Of a DNA stretch of 64,000 bases, positions 11,691 through 24,900 are shown one piece after another. The DNA comes from Leptasterias polaris. Lineage: Eukaryota; Echinodermata; Asteroidea; Forcipulatida; Asteriidae. The stretch covers positions 1,984,001 through 2,048,000 of the forward strand of contig JAZGTN010000035.1 of NCBI GenBank assembly GCA_037783415.1, given 5' to 3'. A model generated the notes under the pieces. That model saw nothing but the letters and a program-made list of their open reading frames with translations. It ran no database searches and was not told the DNA's origin. Position 1 is the first letter of the stretch; every line of letters begins with the position of its first letter. The position numbers and the translations under genes were made by a program.

Positions 11691-11901
11691 ATGCAGTTCA
11701 GAAAAGTAGTCCAAACTACAACAAGCGGAAACAGGTCAAGGCAGTACAAGGGAAGATATTCAAGCTGTGCGACCGTTATAAATCAGGGGGGCTCCGCTCC
11801 AGACTTGCAGTTAGTTTGTCTGCCTGTGAACACCTGACCCACCCGCCGATGTGAAACAACTGCAATCAACCAACAAACCAGCTCCTCTCAGAGCAACCAC
11901 A
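11691..11901 (+). pseudogene. Decayed histone H2A 3' end with stem-loop, unit 1
   Basis: The frame from 11691 ends ATVINQGGSAPDLQLVCLPV, two more residues, then TGA (11835-11837). This resembles the H2A C-terminal stretch around '..TIAQGGVLPNIQAVLLPKK..' (about 10 of 22 identical). In the neighbouring frame 'KLC' just upstream lies where H2A has 'NKLL', suggesting a frameshift. About 42 nt after the stop, 11880-11901 holds AGCTCCTCTCAGAGCAACC plus ACA, matching the echinoderm-type histone mRNA 3' stem-loop at about 18 of 22 positions, with the TCTC loop kept but the closing C-A pair broken. No intact histone fold precedes it; a good AG acceptor does. Function unlikely; origin from a histone gene is an inference. 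Confidence 0.4.
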
Positions 11902-13809
11902 CTTTCAAAAATGAAATTTAACCTCTCTGTTTTCTGATTATTTTCACATGAACAATATTTGCAGTCTATTAAAGAGACACATTTTCGCCATTTTTTTTTC
12001 TTCTGTTGAATGGCTAGAAGGTAAATATTGGTATGCTTGCATTTTTTTTCTTTATTTTTGTGTGTGTGAAAACTGACTGAAGTTCATACCAACCAGACTC
12101 CAATAGAAATAGTTATGTGTATGTTTGAAATTATGTTAAAGTCAAGAAGTAGAAATAAAGACCCCAATTTTAACTTCAATTGTAACAACTCAAATTACAG
12201 CTTGAAACTTTATTGATGATATAAAGCATTTTTGAATTTTAAATCATATTTGGGGAGGACAAAATGCAGAAGATGAGGCAATGTATCTTAAATACTTTAA
12301 TTGTTTTGTTTTGACAGATAACAGAAGATTTCCACTTGGTGCAACTCCCAAAGTGTGAAAAATAATCTGTAAATTGCTATGCTAGGAATCACGTGTATTT
12401 TTACATATGCATACAAAGAAGGTACAATAGGCAAGAGGTTCCAATTCTGGATTTTTGTTCTCCAAACAATGATGACCAGTGGAAAAAGTGGGGGAATGAA
12501 AACATGACAAACAATGAATTAACTAGTGAGAGGTCACATTTAAAGGTGTCTGTTTACATTGTTGGAATTGTGGTGTTGGGGAAGAACTTTCGCTTAGAAC
12601 AGAGCATAATTCATCATGGGAATAACAATTAATTTTCAATGTTAACTAAGTAACAAAGGAAATTGAATCACACTTTTAATGCAAATAATGTTTTGTAAAA
12701 CTTACAAAATGTTTGTAAACAAACGATGTTTATTGTACCAGAAATGTGACATCTGAAAGGAAGGAATACAAAATAAAAAACGCCATGAGATCATGCAAAT
12801 GTGTATCACTTGTCAGCAATACTAGCCTGTGTCAAATTATTTGTTTAATTTTAATCTAACTAATGTCTCTTTAAATTCTATTGACTTTGCAAATGAACAA
12901 ATTGAGGTCCAGAAAGTTTGTTGGTAACGGTAATTTTGAAAATGAGGGAAATTATTCATTACTTGCAGAAAAAGAAGTCTTTGAAAGATTTCTAAGTAAT
13001 AATATAAAAAATTAATTTCTTGACATCTGGGCAAAAAGTATTCTAATACATGTCAAAGAAAGCAATATGACATTGTTTGGACCTTTCCTTCCTACATGGT
13101 CAGGGTAACTTCCCCGTTCCTTTGTGCACAAGTGATTAGTTCGTTTCCCAAAAGAGTTTGTGCACAGTTCTCCGGCTTTGATCAACAGAGGGCGCTTTTT
13201 CCTATAATTATTTCTAATTAAGATAACTCATTAGTGTTCCGGTTTTGCTCTTGACGAAATTCACATGCCATTTGGACTATCAGAAGTAGATCTTGTCAAA
13301 AAATCAGGTAGTTGCAGGGGGTAGACTACAAAATTTAAATAAGAAACGATATCATCCCATGGCCTGTAATTATTACGTAGCCCCTGAACTGAGAAGGTAC
13401 AGGTAAAAAAACAAATTGAAAAGGTAAACACATATTGAAACAATTTCATTTTCTCGAAATGTTTTTTAATTTCTTAAAAATATTATTTCATTAAATTTAA
13501 ATGTTATCATTCGTGTTGCATTGTGTACCACTCCCGATAAAGCGACTCTAATACGAATCATTGTATCCACTTGACCCCTCATTAGCCTGCAAGTATCCTA
13601 ACATGAACATAATACATGTAAATAACATAAATGTAATTATTAGCTGTTAAACATAATGTTATCGTGAAACGTTAACCATAATTGGAGATTACAATCTTCA
13701 TAAAAAAAATTGTAAAACCATCAAAAAGATTTTATAAAAGGTGCGTACATGGTGTGCGTTAGAATAGCCTTTGTAGAAGAAAGTTTAGCCGCCGTGTCTA
13801 GTTCTATTG

Positions 13810-13860
13810 TGAAATATATAAAGACCTGTCAGTCTTTTAATTGAGGTATCAGTAGCTTAT
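13810..13860 (+). promoter_or_regulatory. Possible TATA-type core promoter in unit 1
   Basis: ATATATAAAG, then an initiator-like TATCAGTAG about 30 bp downstream, pointing toward the satellite array 1.3 kb away. The match is to generic core elements only. Present in all three units. Confidence 0.2.
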
Positions 13861-14878
13861 GCTTGGGCATTCCTAGCCTTAGTGATGTACCCAATCTACA
13901 AACAACATAAATCAACAGACAACAGTCTCTAAGCTTTGGTTGTTTCCGTTCAACTGGCTGGCCGCATTATATTTACCATCTCTCTGCATAGTTATTCAAC
14001 ATTATTGTTTGAAATTGGAAAAAACAGTTCTCGGTAGAGGGATGGAAGGCCAGTTTTGTAAGTTTTTCATTTTTTACCGATGAACAATAATTATTTGTAT
14101 GCGTTTCACACATGTATTTGTTACACACCATGAGAGGGTAGGCCTATCAAGAAAATACAACAAAACCCGTGAGAAATGACAAACTACTAAAAACGAAGGG
14201 CACAAATTGAATTGCAGTCATCAGGCACAGCAGACTGACTCATTTTCGGGTCAAAAGATGATTAGGCCTACACTAATTTGTTAATGTGTGCTATAACTAT
14301 CGATTCAGGCAGAAACAATTTCTCCACTTTATACTTGTAAAGTACAACTATTTCTATGGGGCTACATTATGACACTGATTACTTATGAAAATTAATGACC
14401 TCTGGAAAACGCACATTACTTCATAAAAATATTAGCTAACTTTGTGATTTTGACAAATTAAAACTGTTTCATCTAATTTTATGTACTCAAAAATTATTAG
14501 CCTCTCAATGTATTTATGAACAATTTTACTGTCATATTTTTGTATAGTTGAATACCAGAACTGCTAAATGTTGTACACAAACTATTGGGTATTAAGTATT
14601 GTACCGAACCTTGTTTGTTTTTGTTCTTTGTAAACTATTACGACAGTTTTGTATTTTAATTGGGGAATAAAACAACTAAATAAATCCTAACTCACTTGGA
14701 AGTTTGAAGCTAAAAAGTAATACTAACTACTATCACTATAGTATCAGAGACCAAAGCACAAACTACTCAAGCTCTCCCTGTAATCACTGTCCCGCCCCAG
14801 AGCCACCCCCGTCTGCGATCCGATTGCCCCCTGACATGCCACGAAATCATTACACCCATGGCGACTTCAGTCATTATT

Positions 14879-14899
14879 GATATGATTAATTAATCATAC
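14879..14899. repeat. 18-bp perfect palindrome
   Basis: TATGATTAATTAATCATA is self-complementary, a homeodomain-like double site. Recurs in units 2 and 3. Confidence 0.6.
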
Positions 14900-15130
14900 A
14901 AAACATGTTTTTAATGGGTTTAATTGATGGGCAGGGTGATTATGAAACAAACCATCGGTTCTGTACGAACAAAGAAGATTATTCAGTTTCCATTACAAAT
15001 TAAAGCACAAAGTTGATAAAATCACTGCAAAATGACAAAGGTCCGACTCTGTTATAGTATGCAGAGTCAACAGACTGACATAGGTAATAAGGAAATAAAA
15101 TAATTCCCAACTTTTCGTTTTACCCATACA

Positions 15131-17776
15131 GTGTAGGATTTTTTGGAGTCGTGTAGAACTCGTGTAGGACATTTTGTACAGTGTATAATGGTGTAGGACT
15201 TTTCAACCACCTACCCCCAGAAAAATAAAACTTTTAAGTGCATTGTATAATGCGTGTAGGATTTTTTGGAGTCGTGTAGAACTCGTGTAGGACATTTTGT
15301 ACAGTGTATAATGGTGTAGGACTTTTCAACCACCTACCCCCAGAAAAATAAAACTTTTAAGTGCATTGTATAATGCGTGTAGGATTTTTTGGAGTCGTGT
15401 AGAACTCGTGTAGGACATTTTGTACAGTGTATAATGGTGTAGGACTTTTCAACCACCTACCCCCAGAAAAATAAAACTTTTAAGTGCATTGTATAATGCG
15501 TGTAGGATTTTTTGGAGTCGTGTAGAACTCGTGTAGGACATTTTGTACAGTGTATAATGGTGTAGGACTTTTCAACCACCTACCCCCAGAAAAATAAAAC
15601 TTTTAAGTGCATTGTATAATGCGTGTAGGATTTTTTGGAGTCGTGTAGAACTCGTGTAGGACATTTTGTACAGTGTATAATGGTGTAGGACTTTTCAACC
15701 ACCTACCCCCAGAAAAATAAAACTTTTAAGTGCATTGTATAATGCGTGTAGGATTTTTTGGAGTTGTGTAGAACTCGTGTAGGACATTTTGTACAGTGTA
15801 TAATGGTGTAGGACTTTTCAACCACATACCCCCAGAAAAATAAAACTTTTAAGTGCATTGTATAATGCGTGTAGGATTTTTTGGAGTCGTGTAGAACTCG
15901 TGTAGGACATTTTGTACAGTGTATAATGGTGTAGGACTTTTCAACCACCTACCCCCAGAAAAATAAAACTTTTAAGTGCATTGTATAATGCGTGTAGGAT
16001 TTTTTGGAGTCGTGTAGAACTCGTGTAGGACATTTTGTACAGTGTATAATGGTGTAGGACTTTTCAACCACCTACCCCCAGAAAAATAAAACTTTTAAGT
16101 GCATTGTATAATGTGTGTAGGATTTTTTGGAGTCGTGTAGAACTCGTGTAGGACATTTTGTACAGTGTATAATGGTGTAGGACTTTTCAACCACATACCC
16201 CCAGAAAAATAAAACTTTTAAGTGCATTGTATAATGCGTGTAGGATTTTTTGGAGTTGTGTAGAACTCGTGTAGGACATTTTGTACAGTGTATAATGGTG
16301 TAGGACTTTTCAACCACCTACCCCCAGAAAAATAAAACTTTTAAGTGCATTGTATAATGTGTGTAGGATTTTTTGGAGTCGTGTAGAACTCGTGTAGGAC
16401 ATTTTGTACAGTGTATAATGGTGTAGGACTTTTCAACCACATACCCCCAGAAAAATAAAACTTTTAAGTGCATTGTATAATGCGTGTAGGATTTTTTGGA
16501 GTCGTGTAGAACTCGTGTAGGACATTTTCTACAGTGTATAATGGTGTAGGACTTTTCAACCACCTACCCCCAGAAAAATAAAACTTTTAAGTGCATTGTA
16601 TAATGTGTGTAGGATTTTTTGGAGTCGTGTAGAACTCGTGTAGGACATTTTGTACAGTGTATAATGGTGTAGGACTTTTCAACCACATACCCCCAGAAAA
16701 ATAAAACTTTTAAGTGCATTGTATAATGCGTGTAGGATTTTTTGGAGTCGTGTAGAACTCGTGTAGGACATTTTCTACAGTGTATAATGGTGTAGGACTT
16801 TTCAACCACCTACCCCCAGAAAAATAAAACTTTTAAGTGCATTGTATAATGCGTGTAGGATTTTTTGGAGTTGTGTAGAACTCGTGTAGGACATTTTGTA
16901 CAGTGTATAATGGTGTAGGACTTTTCAACCACCTACCCCCAGAAAAATAAAACTTTTAAGTGCATTGTATAATGCGTGTAGGATTTTTTGGAGTCGTGTA
17001 GAACTCGTGTAGGACATTTTGTACAGTGTATAATGGTGTAGGACTTTTCAACCACCTACCCCCAGAAAAATAAAACTTTTAAGTGCATTGTATAATGCGT
17101 GTAGGATTTTTTGGAGTCGTGTAGAACTCGTGTAGGACATTTTGTACAGTGTATAATGGTGTAGGACTTTTCAACCACCTACCCCCAGAAAAATAAAACT
17201 TTTAAGTGCATTGTATAATGCGTGTAGGATTTTTTGGAGTCGTGTAGAACTCGTGTAGGACATTTTGTACAGTGTATAATGGTGTAGGACTTTTCAACCA
17301 CCTACCCCCAGAAAAATAAAACTTTTAAGTGCATTGTATAATGCGTGTAGGATTTTTTGGAGACGTGTAGAACTCGTGTAGGACATTTTGTACAGTGTAT
17401 AATGGTGTAGGACTTTTCAACCACATACCCCCAGAAAAATAAAACTTTTAAGTGCATTGTATAATGCGTGTAGGATTTTTTGGAGTTGTGTAGAACTCGT
17501 GTAGGACATTTTGTACAGTGTATAATGGTGTAGGACTTTTCAACCACATACCCCCAGAAAAATAAAACTTTTAAGTGCATTGTATAATGCGTGTAGGATT
17601 TTTTGGAGTCGTGTAGAACTCGTGTAGGACATTTTGTACAGTGTATAATGGTGTAGGACTTTTCAACCACATACCCCCAGAAAAATAAAACTTTTAAGTG
17701 CATTGTATAATGCGTGTAGGATTTTTTGGAGTCGTGTAGAACTCGTGTAGGACATTTTGTATAGTGTATAATGTTG
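15131..17776. repeat. 123-bp satellite array, unit 1 (21 full units plus a partial)
   Basis: The repeat starts GTGTAGGATTTTTTGGAG and contains gtgtagaactc, gtgtaggacattttgtacag, 'ggtgtaggacttttcaaccac' and 'cccccagaaaaataaaactt'. Twenty-one exact 123-bp steps run from 15131 to 17714, then a partial unit with a diverged tail ('ttgtatagtgtataatgttg'). Variant sites (gag-TC/TT/AC, atg-C/T, ttt-G/C, cac-C/A) order the units; units 9-14 alternate as 246-bp dimers and units 11-12 equal 13-14. Since 123 is 3 x 41, minus-strand frames stay open over one or two repeats until the 'cctac' variant supplies TAG; this is not evidence of coding. Confidence 0.97.
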
Positions 17777-17954
17777 TGTGTAGGAATTTTATACCATAGA
17801 CCACTGTATGCTACCTATGCCACTAAATGGCACTAGCACTCGAGCATGCGCAATGTGTTGCATTCGTTTTGTACACAGTTCAATGGTGTAGGATTTAGGA
17901 GCCTCGGTTTGTACACAGTTCAATGGTGTAGGATGTTGTAGTCCTACACAACAC
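17777..17954. mobile_element. Right-end domain of the element, fused to unit 2
   Basis: Contains the unique segment 'accatagaccactgtatgctac', then two direct copies of 'ttgtacacagttcaatggtg' + 'taggat' 40 bp apart, then 'cctacacaacac'. It stops there and joins directly to 'ggcatatgtcgtg' of unit 2, so both the right terminus of unit 1 (about 34 bp including the inverted-repeat core) and the left terminus of unit 2 (about 31 bp) are missing. Confidence 0.85.
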
Positions 17955-18385
17955 GGCATATGTCGTGTAGGAATCCTACATCCTACACGACTGGTACTCT
18001 TCGTGCCACTGTGCTGAGTCAATGTAAATAATTGAGTACCATCGTACGCATGGTGACCATAGGTTGTGCGTGGTTCAATCACGTGTACACACAACAACTT
18101 AACTGCAGAATGATTTTTAAGTTTAGTCCACCACCACACCAGTCCTGGCACAACTTACTTTTCTGGGCTTATAATTTGGAGGAATTCTACTACACTTTAC
18201 AAATTTAACACATTTCAAGACTGCTGAATGATGCTCAAGTTTAGTCTACCCCGCACAACTACTTTTCTGGGCGTATAATTTGGAGGAATATTCTTTAGCA
18301 CGTCTCAAAATTCGGCAAGCCCTATACCATGCCAAATCTGCACATGACATAATCATAAAGTTTTTATTTGCGAAAATACTCGGAC

Positions 18386-18538
18386 ATGTCGGAGGACAAG
18401 ATTCCGGTGCAGACCTTCAAGGCTCAACTTCAACTTGCTCAAGCACAGCCACAGTTGCTGATTATCGTAGGACCACAGTTAGTGGAAGTCGAAGGTATTT
18501 TAAATAAATTATATTCATTAATGTTGGCCCAGCTTTAG
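18386..18538 (+). CDS. Short ORF or first coding exon, unit 2
   Basis: Second copy of the ORF starting MSEDKIPVQ. The matching candidate second exon is 21456-21575. I saw no difference from the unit 1 copy. Confidence 0.3.
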   Translation: MSEDKIPVQTFKAQLQLAQAQPQLLIIVGPQLVEVEGILNKLYSLMLAQL

Positions 18539-19328
18539 TACAATACAAAAGTATTTATTTATTATTTTAACAGTTTAAAATTTATCATGTTTATTTCTGC
18601 ATTGGCAACGTTATTGGGGAGTTAGTTAAACTTTGATTGAACAATAAATGTTCACAGATTTGCACATAACTTACAACATGGTCATGGTAGAAAACTTCCC
18701 TTGAAATATTTTTGCTTGAATTTTGAAATGCTATAGTTTTTAGGAAATGAGTAAAACAATTAAATAGTCTTTAAACTTAAAGTAAGTGAAAAGACTTATC
18801 CGATGTTTGTAAACGGTGGAAACAATATTAGTATATTTATAATGCTTTTAATGGGGTTTTTCACTGTTTTCTCTAGCCCCACTTCATTGTGGCCAAGCTG
18901 TGTTTTCTCATGACTCCGAAGACCGATTTAGCTGAAACTTTCACAGGTTTGTAATCATTATTACCCTATTCATGTATATAATATATATATTGGGTCACAT
19001 GAAATAAAGTGTGGATACTGGTCTTTGGCATTTACCAATGTTGTACATCCCTTAATTTAACTTAAACCGTACCTGTAGAAATCTATTTCTAGTAAATTCT
19101 ACCTCCATGCTTAAGTTAAACCACCATATGATATGATTGATATGGGAAGTAACATTGTAAATGGGTTTATTTTCAGACAAACAAATGCCCTTTTTGGAGG
19201 GGGGGGGGGGGGTACTTTTCTAATTTCTTCCTAAAGATTATTTTATATACATCCAATTAAATAATAAGCATTTCAAATAAATGTTTCATGAAAATTTGAC
19301 GGGCCCAATTTTAAACACTACGATTGGA

Positions 19329-21188
19329 AGTACAGCGCCCCAGAAACTGGGGCGCTGTACTTTTCTTTCTCAAAATTTTGACATATGCGGTCGTACTAGC
19401 GCCCCGAGAATTTATCGTACATGTAGGTACAATAAAAATACCTAAATTTGCTATGACTTTGCAAACATCCAGCCACAAAAAATGCCTGAGAATGACAAAC
19501 ATACCCAACAAAGTAGCTTAAAACCGCACTCTGGCTTCTGGATATATGTCTAAGATGCAAACTCTGAAAATTTGCTGGTGCCTTGCCTCGACAATGACGA
19601 CGTGGATCACAAAACATGATCTTGAGTACAATTAAATGCCTGATGTTGCATCTTCATTCTTAGACATATCAAGAAGCCAGAAGGCGGTCTTTAAGCTATT
19701 TTGTTGTGTCTTTTGTCATTCTAAGGAATTTTTTGTAGCTGGATGTTTGCAAAATCATAGCAAATTGAAAATCTAGGTTAATTCTCTGGGGCGATAGTTA
19801 CTGGGTCCAGGGAAGGGCCTACGTACTAGGCTAGACCTAGAACTAAAGGTTTGATCCGCTATCGTCTCCACGAACCTCATAGTCACAGTATGACATGTAG
19901 AAAATAATACTCAATTTGTTTTTGCCCTTCACGTTTACATACCTACAGTTCTTCTTGGAAATTGGATCTTGCCAAAATTAGTATTTATTTGTTGTTTGTA
20001 CTCTCATTGAGCGTTGCACTGGTTCAGAAAATCAACTCCGCAAAATTTCATTAACCAATGGTGCATGTTTGAACCTTTGGTTATCGTGGACCAGCATTGC
20101 GCGCAGCATACCAATTATTAACAACGGAAGCAGCCATATTTGTTTGGAAAGCGAGGATTCTGACAAACGGTGAGAATTTATCAATTTGTGCAAAAATATT
20201 TTGCGAAGTGGATTTTCTGGACCAGCGCAAGATCTGATTTCAAAAAAGAACTATAGGCAACAAACGTGAAGGCAAAAAGGTTTTGAATAGGAGTTTGTAC
20301 ATGTCATGAGGTTCATGGAGACGATAGCAGAACGAACCGTGTAGTTCTAGGAGAAGGCTAGACCCAGTAACTGGGGCGCTGTACTCCTTTTTTGAAATGT
20401 TGACATCTTCGGTCATAATATTTTTAGCGCCTAAGAAAAGTCTTTAGTCTAACAACACTATCGTCAATTTGCTATGATTTTCTGAACTCCCAGCCACAAA
20501 AAATTCCCCAAATTACTTACAAAATAGCTTGAAAATCACCTACTACATTGAACATTCTCAATTCGTCGAAGATGCAACATCAGGCATTTAATTGTACTCA
20601 TGATCATTTATTGTGCTCCAAATCAATGAATTTTAAGTGTACATCAGAGAAATTATGTCAATAAGTCTGCCCTTCTCATTGGGCTATCACTGGTGCCCTG
20701 CTGTCACTGTTGGTTCTCTGGTGTGTACACATGTGTATCAGTCGTGGATGTAAATCAACAACTGTTTAACAGCACACTGATTATACAGGTGCTGCAACGA
20801 GTGCGTGCGTTAATTCATGAGCAACTTAACTTCTGCGGGGCGGGTGGCATGTGCACTCACTGCAGTGTGCCGTTGAACAGTCATTGATTTCAACCACCAA
20901 TGTTCACATCATTGATAGCCGATGAGAAGGGCAGACTACATCATTTCTTCGATGTAGACTTAAAAATCATCGATTTGGAGCACACAAAATTATCGTGAAT
21001 TAAATGCCTGATGTTGCATGTTTGAGGGATTGAAAATCTAGTTGGGCAATATTTGAGCTATTTTGTTTGTCTTTTTGTCATTTGGGGGCATTTTTTGTGG
21101 CTGGGTGTATTCATTGGAAAATCATAGTAAATTAACGATGGTGTTGGGGCGCAAAAAAGGAGAACATGGCCCCAATTACTGGGTCTAG
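19329..21188. mobile_element. Nested foldback element cluster, unit 2
   Basis: Same three foldback structures as in unit 1, in the same order and apparently unchanged. Confidence 0.8.
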
Positions 21189-21761
21189 GAAGGATTTTGT
21201 GAATTACACATACCCTCCAATTACGCTATATGGCCGAACCCTCCCCCCCCCCCCCCTCCCCCTGAATACGATGTGGCCCTATGCGGGAGTAATGAACATG
21301 AATAACATCACCATCTTCATTCCATTGTCACATTCCAGAAGCAGAAAAACAGTTTTGTTAGAGGTTCACTATTAAGTATTATAAGGATTAAGCCTATTTT
21401 TAATAAAATTAGAAATAAGGGCCTAATTTATTTCGTTTTTATTTTTTAATACAAGACATGGGCATCCAGGATACCATATCCAGCGTTATCGGCACTTCTG
21501 CAACAAAACTACGATAAAGGGGGCAGAGGAAGGCAGAACATAATCTGAGGAAGCCACAGGGGGAAAAACAACAAGGTAAAGAAAGTTGTTCATTCTGCAA
21601 GCAATCTACTGACTTTTTCCAAAATCATTTTAAAGTTAGACCAAACTTGTGTTTTTGTTAAAATAGAAATCTCTTGATTTTATATTTTTAAAGCATTTAA
21701 AGTCACCTCGTAGCGTCTAACTTAGTCATACAATAATATTATATTATTGGTCATTTTCCAG

Positions 21762-21972
21762 ATGCAGTTCAGAAAAGTAGTCCAAACTACAACAAGCGGA
21801 AACAGGTCAAGGCAGTACAAGGGAAGATATTCAAGCTGTGCGACCGTTATAAATCAGGGGGGCTCCGCTCCAGACTTGCAGTTAGTTTGTCTGCCTGTGA
21901 ACACCTGACCCACCCGCCGATGTGAAACAACTGCAATCAACCAACAAACCAGCTCCTCTCAGAGCAACCACA
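21762..21972 (+). pseudogene. Decayed histone H2A 3' end with stem-loop, unit 2
   Basis: Second copy of the histone-like remnant; the stem-loop-like segment is at 21951-21972. Confidence 0.4.
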
Positions 21973-24900
21973 CTTTCAAAAATGAAATTTAACCTCTCTG
22001 TTTTCTGATTATTTTCACATGAACAATATTTGCAGTCTATTAAAGAGACACATTTTCGCCATTTTTTTTTCTTCTGTTGAATGGCTAGAAGGTAAATATT
22101 GGTATGCTTGCATTTTTTTTCTTTATTTTTGTGTGTGTGAAAACTGACTGAAGTTCATACCAACCAGACTCCAATAGAAATAGTTATGTGTATGTTTGAA
22201 ATTATGTTAAAGTCAAGAAGTAGAAATAAAGACCCCAATTTTAACTTCAATTGTAACAACTCAAATTACAGCTTGAAACTTTATTGATGATATAAAGCAT
22301 TTTTGAATTTTAAATCATATTTGGGGAGGACAAAATGCAGAAGATGAGGCAATGTATCTTAAATACTTTAATTGTTTTGTTTTGACAGATAACAGAAGAT
22401 TTCCACTTGGTGCAACTCCCAAAGTGTGAAAAATAATCTGTAAATTGCTATGCTAGGAATCACGTGTATTTTTACATATGCATACAAAGAAGGTACAATA
22501 GGCAAGAGGTTCCAATTCTGGATTTTTGTTCTCCAAACAATGATGACCAGTGGAAAAAGTGGGGGAATGAAAACATGACAAACAATGAATTAACTAGTGA
22601 GAGGTCACATTTAAAGGTGTCTGTTTACATTGTTGGAATTGTGGTGTTGGGGAAGAACTTTCGCTTAGAACAGAGCATAATTCATCATGGGAATAACAAT
22701 TAATTTTCAATGTTAACTAAGTAACAAAGGAAATTGAATCACACTTTTAATGCAAATAATGTTTTGTCAAACTTACAAAATGTTTGTAAACAAACGATGT
22801 TTATTGTACCAGAAATGTGACATCTGAAAGGAAGGAATACAAAATAAAAAACGCCATGAGATCATGCAAATGTGTATCACTTGTCAGCAATACTAGCCTG
22901 TGTCAAATTATTTGTTTAATTTTAATCTAACTAATGTCTCTTTAAATTCTATTGACTTTGCAAATGAACAAATTGAGGTCCAGAAAGTTTGTTGGTAACG
23001 GTAATTTTGAAAATGAGGGAAATTATTCATTACTTGCAGAAAAAGAAGTCTTTGAAAGATTTCTAAGTAATAATATAAAAAATTAATTTCTTGACATCTG
23101 GGCAAAAAGTATTCTAATACATGTCAAAGAAAGCAATATGACATTGTTTGGACCTTTCCTTCCTACATGGTCAGGGTAACTTCCCCGTTCCTTTGTGCAC
23201 AAGTGATTAGTTCGTTTCCCAAAAGAGTTTGTGCACAGTTCTCCGGCTTTGATCAACAGAGGGCGCTTTTTCCTATAATTATTTCTAATTAAGATAACTC
23301 ATTAGTGTTCCGGTTTTGCTCTTGACGAAATTCACATGCCATTTGGACTATCAGAAGTAGATCTTGTCAAAAAATCAGGTAGTTGCAGGGGGTAGACTAC
23401 AAAATTTAAATAAGAAACGATATCATCCCATGGCCTGTAATTATTACGTAGCCCCTGAACTGAGAAGGTACAGGTAAAAAAACAAATTGAAAAGGTAAAC
23501 ACATATTGAAACAATTTCATTTTCTCGAAATGTTTTTTAATTTCTTAAAAATATTATTTCATTAAATTTAAATGTTATCATTCGTGTTGCATTGTGTACC
23601 ACTCCCGATAAAGCGACTCTAATACGAATCATTGTATCCACTTGACCCCTCATTAGCCTGCAAGTATCCTAACATGAACATAATACATGTAAATAACATA
23701 AATGTAATTATTAGCTGTTAAACATAATGTTATCGTGAAACGTTAACCATAATTGGAGATTACAATCTTCATAAAAAAAATTGTAAAACCATCAAAAAGA
23801 TTTTATAAAAGGTGCGTACATGGTGTGCGTTAGAATAGCCTTTGTAGAAGAAAGTTTAGCCGCCGTGTCTAGTTCTATTGTGAAATATATAAAGACCTGT
23901 CAGTCTTTTAATTGAGGTATCAGTAGCTTATGCTTGGGCATTCCTAGCCTTAGTGATGTACCCAATCTACAAACAACATAAATCAACAGACAACAGTCTC
24001 TAAGCTTTGGTTGTTTCCGTTCAACTGGCTGGCCGCATTATATTTACCATCTCTCTGCATAGTTATTCAACATTATTGTTTGAAATTGGAAAAAACAGTT
24101 CTCGGTAGAGGGATGGAAGGCCAGTTTTGTAAGTTTTTCATTTTTTACCGATGAACAATAATTATTTGTATGCGTTTCACACATGTATTTGTTACACACC
24201 ATGAGAGGGTAGGCCTATCAAGAAAATACAACAAAACCCGTGAGAAATGACAAACTACTAAAAACGAAGGGCACAAATTGAATTGCAGTCATCAGGCACA
24301 GCAGACTGACTCATTTTCGGGTCAAAAGATGATTAGGCCTACACTAATTTGTTAATGTGTGCTATAACTATCGATTCAGGCAGAAACAATTTCTCCACTT
24401 TATACTTGTAAAGTACAACTATTTCTATGGGGCTACATTATGACACTGATTACTTATGAAAATTAATGACCTCTGGAAAACGCACATTACTTCATAAAAA
24501 TATTAGCTAACTTTGTGATTTTGACAAATTAAAACTGTTTCATCTAATTTTATGTACTCAAAAATTATTAGCCTCTCAATGTATTTATGAACAATTTTAC
24601 TGTCATATTTTTGTATAGTTGAATACCAGAACTGCTAAATGTTGTACACAAACTATTGGGTATTAAGTATTGTACCGAACCTTGTTTGTTTTTGTTCTTT
24701 GTAAACTATTACGACAGTTTTGTATTTTAATTGGGGAATAAAACAACTAAATAAATCCTAACTCACTTGGAAGTTTGAAGCTAAAAAGTAATACTAACTA
24801 CTATCACTATAGTATCAGAGACCAAAGCACAAACTACTCAAGCTCTCCCTGTAATCACTGTCCCGCCCCAGAGCCACCCCCGTCTGCGATCCGATTGCCC

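Larger units (their letters stand above)
7885..17954. repeat. Tandem unit 1 (10,070 bp)
   Basis: Order in the unit: a hairpin GTCGTGTAGGA/TCCTACACGAC near 7893-7922; two diverged copies of a ~110-bp segment (about 8035-8120 and 8155-8225, both with 'ataatttggaggaat'); a short ORF at 8316; a decayed MITE at about 8790-8990 related to 56393-56723; a G run at 9128; the foldback cluster 9258-11117; a C run at 11171; a candidate exon at 11385; a histone-like remnant at 11691-11901; about 3.2 kb of AT-rich DNA with nothing recognisable except weak signals; the 123-bp satellite from 15131; and a right-end domain 17777-17954. Confidence 0.9.

Noticed and set aside
12300..12632. 79-codon plus-strand ORF with an AG acceptor at about 12317 in each unit
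   Set aside because: Not in phase with the candidate exons and no family; AT-rich frame.
15703..17703. Series of 81-133-codon minus-strand ORFs with repeated residues in the satellite
   Set aside because: They arise because the repeat length (123) is divisible by three; stops fall wherever a monomer has the cctac variant. No start context, splicing or family.
15131..17776. CRISPR-like reading of the regular array
   Set aside because: The repeats are contiguous 123-bp monomers with no unique spacers, in an animal genome.
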